The position numbers and the translations under genes were made by a program. From the NCBI GenBank assembly GCA_963735495.1, contig CAVTLG010000015.1:186001-250000 (forward strand): a DNA stretch of 64,000 nucleotides. The letters are read 5' to 3'. This DNA is from CAVTLG01 sp963735495. Lineage in GTDB: Bacteria > Chloroflexota > Ktedonobacteria > Ktedonobacterales > Ktedonobacteraceae. Under the pieces are notes generated by a model. It made no database searches and had not been told where the DNA came from. It saw nothing but the letters and a program-made list of their open reading frames with translations. The number at the start of each line of letters is the position of its first letter. Position 1 is the first letter of the stretch. This document shows, piece after piece, positions 43,114 through 51,664 of the stretch.

Positions 43114-43677
43114 TCAGGTCCGCACGGAGAGCAGTTCGTTCCCTGTGTTTGCATTCAGAAACACATAGAGATCGTAGTGTGACTGCGTAGTAGCCTGTTG
43201 TGGAATTTGCCGGTACCAGACGACCCAGACCGCTACATTCTTGAAAGCGGGATGTGCAGTTGATCCGCTCGTCGCGGGACAATTCAAGAGCATGTAGCTG
43301 GCAACAACACTTTTGGCATGCGTAGCCGCATCCGGCTCATTCTGACTGGCCAGTACAAGCGCCTGCTGCTGGCTCAAAGCTGCCTTTTGCTCTGTATGGC
43401 TGAGAGTGATACCCACCGCCTGTAACGGCGGCCCCTGGACTGTAGCTGTGGGAGCCAGCGCCTGAGCGGAGAATGTCAACACGGCTTGAACTCCTGAGTC
43501 GCTATGCTGAAAAAAGAGCAACCAGCCTAACCAGACAATACCGATAGCCAGGAGCATTCCCCCCAGGATACCAGTAATAGTTTTGGACTGCGCAGGAAGC
43601 AGTTTCCTATACATGAGAAGCAATTTCCTATACATGAGGAGCAACTTCCTATACATGAGAAGCAGTTTCCTGTACAT
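43114..43677 (-). CDS. Membrane-anchored protein with repeated start region
   Basis: A protein of up to 187 residues. It begins with four near-identical copies of MYRKLLL, each containing an in-frame ATG, so the true start could be any of 43677, 43656, 43635 or 43614. A single membrane segment (ITGILGGMLLAIGIVWLGWLLFF) follows, then an outer domain with ALSQQQALVLASQNE and a terminal beta-rich part (VAVWVVWYRQIPQQATTQ). It is probably extracytoplasmic. Function unknown. Confidence 0.65.
   Translation of the reverse strand: MYRKLLLMYRKLLLMYRKLLLMYRKLLPAQSKTITGILGGMLLAIGIVWLGWLLFFQHSDSGVQAVLTFSAQALAPTATVQGPPLQAVGITLSHTEQKAALSQQQALVLASQNEPDAATHAKSVVASYMLLNCPATSGSTAHPAFKNVAVWVVWYRQIPQQATTQSHYDLYVFLNANTGNELLSVRT
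43594..43677 (-). repeat. 21-bp tandem repeat spanning the start codons
   Basis: Four 21-bp units of the type ATGTATAGGAAGTTGCTCCTC lie head to tail, in frame with the downstream gene. Each unit adds one alternative ATG and seven residues. Copy number may vary between strains. Confidence 0.9.
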
Positions 43678-43806
43678 GAGGCCCTCTTCTTCTTCCTAAC
43701 GCGGCACCAACACCTGCGTAGTGCACCCCAAACGCATTGTGTGCCAGGTGCACTTCTATTCCATTATAGAGTCCAGGTTTCTATAAGGCAAGAGCAATGA
43801 AACTAT

Positions 43807-43912
43807 GGCTCTCCATCCTTGCGGGGGAAATGGGGTAGGGGCGTGTCCTTGCGACCGCCCTGGGCGCACGCGAGGTGACGCCCCTACCCCATTTCCCAAC
43901 ATTTCCCCCAGA
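43807..43912. repeat. MITE-like palindrome, copy 3 (right end decayed)
   Basis: The left terminal repeat GGCTCTCCATCC (43807-43818) is intact. Inner 20-bp arms (43824-43843 and 43878-43897) are perfect inverse copies. The right terminal repeat is missing. It lies upstream of glgP in an otherwise gene-free stretch (43678-44131). Confidence 0.8.
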
Positions 43913-44131
43913 ATGCACAACGGCTCACAGGCCACGCCCCTTGTCTGTTAGTAGTGAGACAATGGTATACTGATAGTGTGCGATGAAGACAGTATACAAC
44001 GACGAATGCGTAGTAATATATTATGCTTCTGATATCCATGGACATCAGAAATATCGCTCCCGCCTGTATGCAAGGAAATGCGCAGGTAGAACGCTTACCA
44101 GCTTTGAAGAGAAGAAAGGAAGCCTAGTTTA

Positions 44132-46687
44132 GTGAAAGTTTATGGTCGTATAACGGTTTTTCCGATTATGCCAGCCCGCATAAACCGCCTGTACGAATTA
44201 GCATACAACCTCTGGTGGAGCTGGCATCCCGAAGCCCGTACTCTCTATAGTTCACTCGATCCAGATCTTTGGGAAGAGGTCAAGCATAATCCGGTGCGCT
44301 TCCTCAGTGAAGTACAACCGCAGAAGCTGGAAAAAGCGGCAGAACAAACCACATATTTGCAAGAGTATGATAGCGTTATCAGCGATTTTGACCACTATAT
44401 CCATCCACAGGCAGAAGAAACCTGGTTCTCGCGTACCTATCCCGAGCTGACAGACAAGACCATCGCCTATTTCTCGGCGGAATTTGGTCTGCATGAGTCT
44501 CTCCCTATCTACTCAGGAGGTCTGGGCATCCTCTCCGGCGACCACTGCAAGGAAGCCAGTGACCTTGGGCTACCTTTTGTTGGTGTTGGTTTTCTGTATC
44601 CCCAGGGCTACTTCAATCAGCGCGTCAACCGCTCAGGTACGCAAGAAGCTTTGTATGAGAAATTGCACTTTTCCGAAGTGCCAGCCGTACCGGCCATTGG
44701 ACCCGACGGGCAAGAGGTGGTCATCAGCGTCGATCTACCCGGACGCCGCATCTTTGCGAAGGTGTGGAAGCTGGTTGTAGGACGCGTGCCGCTCTACCTG
44801 ATGGATACCGATATCCCACCCAACGCTCCAACTGACCGCGAACTTTCAGCCCGTCTGTATGGAGGCGACCGCGACATCCGTATCTCCCAGGAAATTGTGC
44901 TGGGTATTGGTGGCGTGCGAGCGCTACGGGCGCTGGGTATCTCCCCATCCGCCTGGCACCTTAACGAAGGACACGCGGCTTTCCTGAGTCTGGAACGCTG
45001 TCGCGAACTGGTCGAACAGGGACTGAGCTTCAATGAGGCGCGCGAAGCTGTCACCACCAATGCACTCTTTACCACTCATACGCCCGTGCCAGCAGGCAAT
45101 GATACCTTCAGCTATGAGTTGATTGACCGTTATTTCGGCTCCTACTGGGGACAGCTAGGACTGAATAGAGACCAGTTTATCGAGGTTGCTCGCGAGGATC
45201 AAGGCTGGGGTTCGACGTATGGTATGACCGACCTGGCGCTCCAGCTCACGGGACAGCACAATGGCGTGAGCAAGCTGCATGGAGCCGTCTCGCGCAAGAT
45301 GTGGCAGTTTCTCTGGCCCGGCCTGGATGTTGAAGAGGTACCCATTGGCTATATTACCAATGGCGTCCATACCTTCTCCTGGCTTGCCCCGGAAATCAAT
45401 GCGCTTTTCAAACGCTACCTCGATAAGGATTGGGGCAAATATGTCGATGAGCCGGCATTCTGGGATGAGCGCATCGACAATATTCCCGCTGAGGAATTAT
45501 GGCATGCCCACGCAAAAAGGAAAGAGTTACTGCTAGATTACGCGCGACAACGTCTGAAGCAACAACATCTACGCCTGGGTGAAGGCACGCATCAGATTGA
45601 GGAATTTGAGCACATGCTCGATCCCCAGGCACTGATCATCGGCTTTGCACGGCGCTTCGCTACCTACAAACGCGCAAGCCTGATCTTTCGCAATGTTGAG
45701 CGCCTGAAACGTCTTCTGAACAATCCAGACCGTCCCGTCCTGATCATCTTCGCGGGCAAAGCCCATCCCGCCGACGATCCAGGCAAAGCACTGATTGAAC
45801 AGATTTATCGCGCTTCACGCAGCGAGGAGTTTCGCGGCAAGGTTATCTTCCTGGAAAATTATGACATAGACATGGCTCGCTACCTGGTTTCTGGCACAGA
45901 CCTCTGGCTCAATAATCCCATTCGTCCCTACGAGGCTAGCGGCACCAGCGGGCAGAAAGCGGCCTTAAATGGACAACCGAATTGCAGTATCCTGGATGGC
46001 TGGTGGGCAGAAGGCTACAATGGCAAGAACGGTTGGGCCATAGGCGAGGAACGCGAGTATCATGATGCAGAGGTGCAGGCCGAAGCCGATAGTATCTCTT
46101 TATATACGCTACTGGAAGAAGAGATTATTCCCGCCTTCTTCGATCAGGATGCCAATGGCGTTCCTCTGCGCTGGTTGGACTATATGAAGGAGGCCATACG
46201 CACTTGCACACCGCAGTTTAGTATGCGTCGCATGGTGAAGGAGTATACGACGCGCTACTATGTGCCCGAAATACGGCAGGGGATACAGGTTGGACAGAAT
46301 CATTATGAGCGCGAACGCACGCTTGCAGCCTGGAAAGAACGTATCCGGCAAGGCTGGCCGAGCCTCGAATTATATGTCGATGGGCGTCGGGATGGACAAC
46401 TTAGCCTGGGTGAGAGTATTCATATCCACGTCTGGCTGCGCACGAACCAGCTCAACCCGGATGATCTCTGCGTTGAACTGGTCTACGGCGAAACGCAAGA
46501 TGAACTGGCGCAGGCCCAGTATACCTTGCCCATGCACTTCGTCAAACGCGAACAGGATGGCTCGTATCGCTATGATAGCGAGTTAAAGCCCACGGTGAGC
46601 GGCAGTATCGCTTACAACGTCCGCGTCGTGCCCTATCATCCTACACTCACACAAAAATATGCCCTCGGCTTGCTGCGCTGGGCCTGA
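44132..46687 (+). CDS. glgP: Alpha-glucan (glycogen/maltodextrin) phosphorylase
   Basis: An 851-residue GT35 phosphorylase that releases glucose 1-phosphate from alpha-1,4-glucans. The N-terminal DUF3417-type region (INRLYELAYNLWWSWHPEARTLY) marks the bacterial/archaeal long form. AYFSAEFGLHESLPIYSGGLGILSGDHCKEASD, LNEGHAAFL and VHTFSWLAPE are typical. The pyridoxal-phosphate lysine lies in EASGTSGQKAALNG. The start is GTG with AAAGGAAG upstream. It is monocistronic and ends in a hairpin. Confidence 0.95.
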   Translation: MKVYGRITVFPIMPARINRLYELAYNLWWSWHPEARTLYSSLDPDLWEEVKHNPVRFLSEVQPQKLEKAAEQTTYLQEYDSVISDFDHYIHPQAEETWFSRTYPELTDKTIAYFSAEFGLHESLPIYSGGLGILSGDHCKEASDLGLPFVGVGFLYPQGYFNQRVNRSGTQEALYEKLHFSEVPAVPAIGPDGQEVVISVDLPGRRIFAKVWKLVVGRVPLYLMDTDIPPNAPTDRELSARLYGGDRDIRISQEIVLGIGGVRALRALGISPSAWHLNEGHAAFLSLERCRELVEQGLSFNEAREAVTTNALFTTHTPVPAGNDTFSYELIDRYFGSYWGQLGLNRDQFIEVAREDQGWGSTYGMTDLALQLTGQHNGVSKLHGAVSRKMWQFLWPGLDVEEVPIGYITNGVHTFSWLAPEINALFKRYLDKDWGKYVDEPAFWDERIDNIPAEELWHAHAKRKELLLDYARQRLKQQHLRLGEGTHQIEEFEHMLDPQALIIGFARRFATYKRASLIFRNVERLKRLLNNPDRPVLIIFAGKAHPADDPGKALIEQIYRASRSEEFRGKVIFLENYDIDMARYLVSGTDLWLNNPIRPYEASGTSGQKAALNGQPNCSILDGWWAEGYNGKNGWAIGEEREYHDAEVQAEADSISLYTLLEEEIIPAFFDQDANGVPLRWLDYMKEAIRTCTPQFSMRRMVKEYTTRYYVPEIRQGIQVGQNHYERERTLAAWKERIRQGWPSLELYVDGRRDGQLSLGESIHIHVWLRTNQLNPDDLCVELVYGETQDELAQAQYTLPMHFVKREQDGSYRYDSELKPTVSGSIAYNVRVVPYHPTLTQKYALGLLRWA

Positions 46688-46703
46688 GTCTCCTACAAAA
46701 ACA

Positions 46704-46729
46704 GGCGACTATGAAGCATCATAGTCGCC
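46704..46729. terminator. Bidirectional terminator between glgP and gtrA
   Basis: GGCGACTATGA and TCATAGTCGCC form a perfect 11-bp stem with a 4-nt loop. A short A-run on its left gives a U-tract for the minus-strand gene. Confidence 0.8.
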
Positions 46730-46770
46730 CGCTAAATTTATTTCTCCACTCAAAACACTCATTTTGTCCA

Positions 46771-47376
46771 TTAGACAGTTTTTATAGGATTTTGCGCCAA
46801 TTTCTTGTGACGATAGGTAAAGACGTTGTGAACGGTAAAATTGTAAAACAGCACGATCATGATAGCAATACCATTACTGATAATAGGCGTGATACCGAAA
46901 AGAGTGGTAAATACGACCTCCTCAAGCAGCAGCGTAAGTACACTTCCGCTGATTGAAGTGATATGATAGCGCAGACAACGTACTCCCCAGGAACGATCAC
47001 CGTGACTGGCGAGATGGCTAAAAGTGAAGTAATCGTTCGGAATAAAATTTGCAAACAATGAAATTTCAGTTGCTACGGCCCAGGCAATAACATTATGAAT
47101 CGGGGGAATGACAGGCAGTGCAATGCGATAGTATACGATATAAAATACAATCATATTGACGATAGCGGCCAGACCACCAAAAAAGGCAAAAGAAAAAAAG
47201 CTCTGTACCCATTTGGCACGGCCACCTGAGACATTATCTACTATATCTAACGTACGATTGACAATCGCCCAACGCGTTGGATGATAACTAGGACGACGAG
47301 GCTCAGACGCTGCTGGCTGCGTTATGACACTAGCGGGATCAAGCGTGTCATCTACATCAGGTTGCAATAGGCTCAT
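46771..47376 (-). CDS. GtrA-family membrane protein
   Basis: A 201-residue protein with a soluble N-terminus of about 60 residues and four membrane segments: FFSFAFFGGLAAIVNMIVFY, PPIHNVIAWAVATEISLFAN, a third around SVLTLLLEEVVFTTLFG and a last at NGIAIMIVLFYNFTVHNVFTYR. GtrA proteins are thought to help flip polyprenyl-linked sugars or act in cell-wall glycosylation. FANFIPNDYFTF is the conserved loop. It is transcribed toward glgP and shares its terminator. Confidence 0.85.
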   Translation of the reverse strand: MSLLQPDVDDTLDPASVITQPAASEPRRPSYHPTRWAIVNRTLDIVDNVSGGRAKWVQSFFSFAFFGGLAAIVNMIVFYIVYYRIALPVIPPIHNVIAWAVATEISLFANFIPNDYFTFSHLASHGDRSWGVRCLRYHITSISGSVLTLLLEEVVFTTLFGITPIISNGIAIMIVLFYNFTVHNVFTYRHKKLAQNPIKTV

Positions 47377-47559
47377 AAAGAATCACAATGCTCCATTTCC
47401 TGTATAAAATTTCAATCGTAGTTGCCTTACATCTTGCCAGACGAACAGTTCATATTGATTGTAACAGAAATTCGTCCTCAAAGAAAGAAGAGTACCATTT
47501 TGGCTCCTGGTCAGGCATCTATGATGAGCTTGTTTTATTATGAGAATACTGCAATAGGC

Positions 47560-48015
47560 TTAAGCAGCCGTTCCCACGCTCTGCTTCTCGAAGAGCGAAC
47601 GCACCTCTGGCGATGCTTCTAAGAGCGAAAACGCGTTGCCATCCGGGTCTACGAAAATGGCCTCCAGTCCATAAAGTTGCTCGGTAGGTGCACACACGAA
47701 CTGGACGCCGCGCGCCTGCAACAACTCATACTCCTTACGACAATTGTCAGTCGCAAACACGGAAGACACTTTACGACCCACCCGCTCCATGACCGCCTTC
47801 ACACGCTTTTCACTATGCCATAAAATGTCAGGCCTGGCCAGGGCAATCTCGGGCTTGTATTGATCTGGCGCTGCCACTGTGAGAAAGCGCAAACCTGGAC
47901 CAAAGGTAACATCGCTGCGCTTCTCCAGGCCAAGATGCTCGGTGTAGAAACACAGCGCTTCCGCTTGATCTTTGACTAAAATAGCGATAACCGTGTGCGG
48001 TGATATGAGCTTCAT
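47560..48015 (-). CDS. VOC-superfamily (glyoxalase/bleomycin-resistance fold) protein
   Basis: A 151-residue protein of paired beta-alpha-beta-beta-beta units: AILVKDQAEALCFYTEHLGLEKRSD, GLRFLTVAAPDQYKPEIALA and YGLEAIFVDPDGNAFSLLEAS. Substrate unknown. The ATG at 48015 has AAGGG 7 nt upstream; the 14-residue upstream extension is not conserved in style. It stands alone. Confidence 0.85.
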   Translation of the reverse strand: MKLISPHTVIAILVKDQAEALCFYTEHLGLEKRSDVTFGPGLRFLTVAAPDQYKPEIALARPDILWHSEKRVKAVMERVGRKVSSVFATDNCRKEYELLQARGVQFVCAPTEQLYGLEAIFVDPDGNAFSLLEASPEVRSLFEKQSVGTAA

Positions 48016-48298
48016 GATGATACCCTTACTCTGTTTATGCTCTCTTGAGCTACGCATGAACTACTGACGATGTCTACAACAAAACTCTTTCTGGCACACG
48101 CTTATTATATAAAACATTTGTTCTAATTGCAAGTGCATACGTGACTATTCAAGATCAATTTGGCAGAGGTGATCGCGTCAGGGCCGAGCGCAGATTTTCC
48201 AATTGAAAACAAGGCCATCAGGTATGATATGGTATGATGATAGCAATCATGAGTTTTACAGCTCATTTGAGCACACGCATGCACGCAACGGAGTCGCA

Positions 48299-48955
48299 AT
48301 GGATATCAAAGGGATGTTATTTGATCTCGATGGCACGCTGGCAAACACGTTACCTCTTTGCATCAAAGTCTATAAAACAGCTTTCGAGCGCTATACGGGG
48401 CGCTCTTTTAGTGATCATGAAGTGACCGCTCACTTTGGACTCAGCGAAGCCGGTATCTTCCAGCGCGTCGTACCAGAGCATTGGGAAGAGGGTCTACAAT
48501 ACTACCACGAACTCTACGAGAAGTGGCATGATCAATGTCAAGCACCGTTTACCGGTATCACTGACGCGCTGCATCTCCTAAAAGAACGCGGCGTACGCAT
48601 GGGTGTCGTGACCGGTAAAGGCATGCATACCGCGAGATACAGCCTCAACTATCTGGGCATCGCGCCATACTTCTCTGTTATCGAGGCTGGACAGGAAAAC
48701 ACCATTGCCAAGGCGATAGCCATGCGCAAGATACTGGCAAGCTGGCAGATGCAGCCTGAATATAGCGCCTACATCGGCGATGCGGACACTGATATCCAGG
48801 AAGCCAGCGCAGCGGGCGTCCTGCCATTAGCGGCAAACTGGGCTGAGACGGCCACCATTGACCGTCTCACAACGCTACAACCATTTGCCACCTTTCCCAC
48901 AGTCACCAGCTTCACTGACTGGATCGCTCACAATGTCGCGGTCAACAACGCCTGA
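48299..48955 (+). CDS. HAD-family phosphatase (phosphoglycolate phosphatase-like)
   Basis: A 218-residue HAD hydrolase. Motif I is MLFDLDGTLANTLPLC with the nucleophilic Asp, motif II is VVTGKG, motif III the lysine in TIAKAIAMRK and motif IV YIGDADTDIQEASAAG. An alpha-helical cap lies between motifs I and II. The substrate is unknown. The ATG at 48299 has CGGAG 5-6 nt upstream and starts the domain directly. Confidence 0.88.
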   Translation: MDIKGMLFDLDGTLANTLPLCIKVYKTAFERYTGRSFSDHEVTAHFGLSEAGIFQRVVPEHWEEGLQYYHELYEKWHDQCQAPFTGITDALHLLKERGVRMGVVTGKGMHTARYSLNYLGIAPYFSVIEAGQENTIAKAIAMRKILASWQMQPEYSAYIGDADTDIQEASAAGVLPLAANWAETATIDRLTTLQPFATFPTVTSFTDWIAHNVAVNNA

Positions 48956-49069
48956 TCCCGGCTGACAGTACACATCGACAAGATTGCAATTGGATACGCG
49001 TATGCATACAATAAAAGAAAGCGACGTACATCTACCACTATACAAGCACAGCAAGGAGTGAAAAAACGC

Positions 49070-50023
49070 ATGAAGGCAGTACAATTTGCTCATCCTGGTG
49101 AGCCTGACGTTCTGCAAGTACAAGAGGTAGCCGATCCCACTCCTGGGACAAACGATGTCCTTATAGAGGTAAAAGCCACCACCGTTAACCGCCTTGACCT
49201 CTTCCAGCGCAACGGCAGTCGACCAATCGATAAACTGCCCTTTACCCCAGGTCTGGAGGCGGCAGGCAGCGTGCTACAGAGTGCACACGGCTTCCAGGCG
49301 GGAGAACATGTATTGATAACCCACGCCATCGCGGCCAAAGGTGGCGGCGGTTATGCCAGCAAGCTTGCCGTTCCGGCTGCTGACCTGGCGCGTATTCCGG
49401 CGGGCGTCTCATTTGAGCAGGCCGCAGCGGCTGGTCTCGCCGCGTCCACCGCCTGGGGCAGCCTGTTTGATCTTGGACACTTACAGGCAGGAGAACGCGT
49501 ACTGATCTGGGCTGGATCAAGCGGCGTCGGTTCAATTAGCATCCAATTTGCGAAGCTGGCCGGAGCATGGGTCGCCACAACCGCGAGTTCGGAGGAACGC
49601 GCAGAAGAACTGCGCAAGCTGGGTGCTGATCTGGTACTCAACCATCGTCAGCAGGATGTGGGTAAGCAGCTACAGGAAGTGGGCGGCGTTGATCTGGTCA
49701 TTGAACTGGTCGGTACGAGCTTGCAGGCCAGCCTTGAGGCTAGCAAAACAGATGGCCGTATTATTCTTGTTGGCAACCTGGGAGGTCAACAGGCCACGGT
49801 TGATACACAGACATGGCGGCTGAAACGCGTGCAGGTCTTTGGCGGCGGACAGGTGCATACCTCGCCAGCCAACGAGGAGCAATTCCTACGCCTGATCGCT
49901 GAAAAGAAAGTAACGCCACTGATAGCAAAAACACTCCCGGTTGAGCGAGCAGCAGAGGCACATCGTATACTGGCAACCGGTGAACTACAGGGCAAAATCG
50001 TGCTCACCCACACCAAAGCATAA
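49070..50023 (+). CDS. Quinone-oxidoreductase-like MDR-family dehydrogenase
   Basis: A 317-residue medium-chain dehydrogenase/reductase without the zinc-binding cysteines. MKAVQFAHPGEPDVLQVQEV, NDVLIEVKATTVNRLDLFQRNG and PFTPGLEAAGSV form the N-terminal domain. The nucleotide fold has VLIWAGSSGVGSISIQFAKLAGA. It probably reduces quinones or enones with NADPH. AAGGAG lies 11 nt before the ATG at 49070. The aminotransferase gene follows within 30 bp. Confidence 0.88.
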   Translation: MKAVQFAHPGEPDVLQVQEVADPTPGTNDVLIEVKATTVNRLDLFQRNGSRPIDKLPFTPGLEAAGSVLQSAHGFQAGEHVLITHAIAAKGGGGYASKLAVPAADLARIPAGVSFEQAAAAGLAASTAWGSLFDLGHLQAGERVLIWAGSSGVGSISIQFAKLAGAWVATTASSEERAEELRKLGADLVLNHRQQDVGKQLQEVGGVDLVIELVGTSLQASLEASKTDGRIILVGNLGGQQATVDTQTWRLKRVQVFGGGQVHTSPANEEQFLRLIAEKKVTPLIAKTLPVERAAEAHRILATGELQGKIVLTHTKA

Positions 50024-50051
50024 AGCAAAACAAGATAAAGGAGAAATCGTG

Positions 50052-51173
50052 ATGACCCAGAGTCAGGTCAGCAGTGAACCAATTCTTTTTACGCGCGGCG
50101 TCCCCGCAGCAGAAGCCCTACCAACCACGCTCATCAGTGAGTGTATGCAGGCTGTGCTGGAGGGTCCCGATGGAAAAACCATCCTCCAGTACGGCCATAA
50201 TGGTGGCTACTTACCACTACGCCAACTGTTGAGTGAGCAGTACGATGTACCAGCCGAGCAGATACTGGTGGGGAATGGCTCGCTGCACTTGCAGGACCTT
50301 CTGGCCGCTCTGCTTGTGAAGCCGGGCGATGTTGTGTTCGTTGAACAACCAAGCTATGATCGAGCTATTAAAACGTTCCGCAGACGAGGCGCGAAGGTGA
50401 TCGGCATCCCTTCGCAACAGGATGGCGTTGACCTGGCAGCACTGGAAAAAGCACTGGCACAGCAGGTGCCAACATTCATGTATGTGATTCCAGACTTCCA
50501 AAATCCCGCCGGCATTACTACCTCCGGTGACAAGAGACAGGCACTGGTCGATCTCGCCACACGCTATGGCTTCTGGCTCGTCGAGGATGTCCCCTACCGT
50601 ACGCTGCGCTATGCCGGAGAATCATTACCACTGCTACGAGACCTGAATACAGAGCGTGTGATTACCCTTAGCTCGTATAGCAAATTGATTAGTCCAGCGC
50701 TGCGCGTCGGCTACCTGATCGGACCCCTTGATCTGGTCAAGCAACTGACGAGGCTGGCTGAGGAGACTATCCTCGCACCGGTATTACCAACTGAGGCAGC
50801 CGTGGTCGAATTTCACAAACGCGGTTACTTTGCCTCCAATCTGGAGCATCTGAAGCTACTGTACGCTCCACGCCTGGCAGCTATCGTCGCAGCGCTCAAA
50901 CAGTATTTGCCGCAGGTACCGTTCGCTGAGCCACAGGGAGGCTTCTTCGTGAGCATTACCCTGCCTGAACAGGCCAACGCGACGAACTTGCTGGCACGCG
51001 CTAAAGAGCTTGGACTCACCTTGACCGATGGACGAGATTTCTTTGCCGACCCGCTGGACGAGCCAGCAGAACAGCGCCAGGGCGAACGCTTTGTACGCCT
51101 TCCGTTCTGCGCGCTGACTCCCGCCCAGATTCAGGAGGGCGTCAAGCGCCTGGCCGAACTCATCGCTGAATAA
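50052..51173 (+). CDS. PLP-dependent class I/II aminotransferase (2-aminoadipate/MocR type)
   Basis: A 373-residue fold-type I aminotransferase. ILQYGHNGGYLPLRQLLSEQY and ILVGNGSLHLQDLL form the N-terminal part. PDFQNPAGITTS and FWLVEDVPYRTLRY bind the cofactor and SSYSKLISPALRVGY carries the PLP lysine. No HTH domain is present, so it is an enzyme, close to LysN-like enzymes; the substrate is not assignable. AAGGAG lies 8 nt before the ATG, and it follows the quinone reductase gene closely. Confidence 0.9.
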   Translation: MTQSQVSSEPILFTRGVPAAEALPTTLISECMQAVLEGPDGKTILQYGHNGGYLPLRQLLSEQYDVPAEQILVGNGSLHLQDLLAALLVKPGDVVFVEQPSYDRAIKTFRRRGAKVIGIPSQQDGVDLAALEKALAQQVPTFMYVIPDFQNPAGITTSGDKRQALVDLATRYGFWLVEDVPYRTLRYAGESLPLLRDLNTERVITLSSYSKLISPALRVGYLIGPLDLVKQLTRLAEETILAPVLPTEAAVVEFHKRGYFASNLEHLKLLYAPRLAAIVAALKQYLPQVPFAEPQGGFFVSITLPEQANATNLLARAKELGLTLTDGRDFFADPLDEPAEQRQGERFVRLPFCALTPAQIQEGVKRLAELIAE

Positions 51174-51184
51174 TAGCAATATCC

Positions 51185-51215
51185 CTTGCGGCTATCTTAC
51201 CCAGACAGCCGCAAG
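51185..51215. terminator. Hairpin between convergent genes
   Basis: CTTGCGGCT (51185-51193) and AGCCGCAAG (51207-51215) form a 9-bp perfect stem after the aminotransferase gene. There is no strong U-tract. Confidence 0.55.
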
Positions 51216-51280
51216 AGGCCAGCACACCTGTACTCAACAACAAGAACAGCAGAAAGTAGTTGTGCAGAAAACACTATTGT

Positions 51281-51649
51281 TCACGCCATGAACTCACTGG
51301 CGAAGCGGCGGATGGAATCCAACTGAACAACATCGGGGAACATAAGCATCAGTTCTTGTACGCCTGCCTCCTCATAGGCCGCTAGACGCTTGCGGATCGT
51401 ATCAGGGGTGCCAACGAGACTTTCATTTATAGCATTCCCACTCCGGGCTTTCCACATCGCTGGGATCAAAGCCTGCGCCTGCTCGTCGGTATCGCCAATG
51501 ACGCAGATCGTCCCTGCGGTACGATGAATATGCTCATAGTTTCGTCCAACGGCCTCGCAATGCTGTTTGAGGATAGCAAACTTGCGCTCAAGTGTAGCAA
51601 TATCGCCCATCACGTTACAAGCATCTCCGTATTGAGCCACCAACTTCAA
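51281..51649 (-). pseudogene. C-terminal remnant of a luciferase-like (F420-dependent type) oxidoreductase
   Basis: About 122 residues match only the C-terminal third of LLM-class oxidoreductases (KLVAQYGDACNVMGDIATLERKF, then LVGTPDTIRKRLAAYEEAGVQELML). The usual 200-residue N-terminal barrel is absent: the gene runs straight into the end of abfA, 15 bp upstream and in the same frame. This suggests a deletion or rearrangement at the abfA 3' end. A TTG start exists without a ribosome-binding site. Confidence 0.75.
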
Positions 51650-51664
51650 AGAGAAACAGCCTTT

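Noticed and set aside
43594..43677. 21-bp repeats as a CRISPR array
   Set aside because: No spacers; the repeats are coding.
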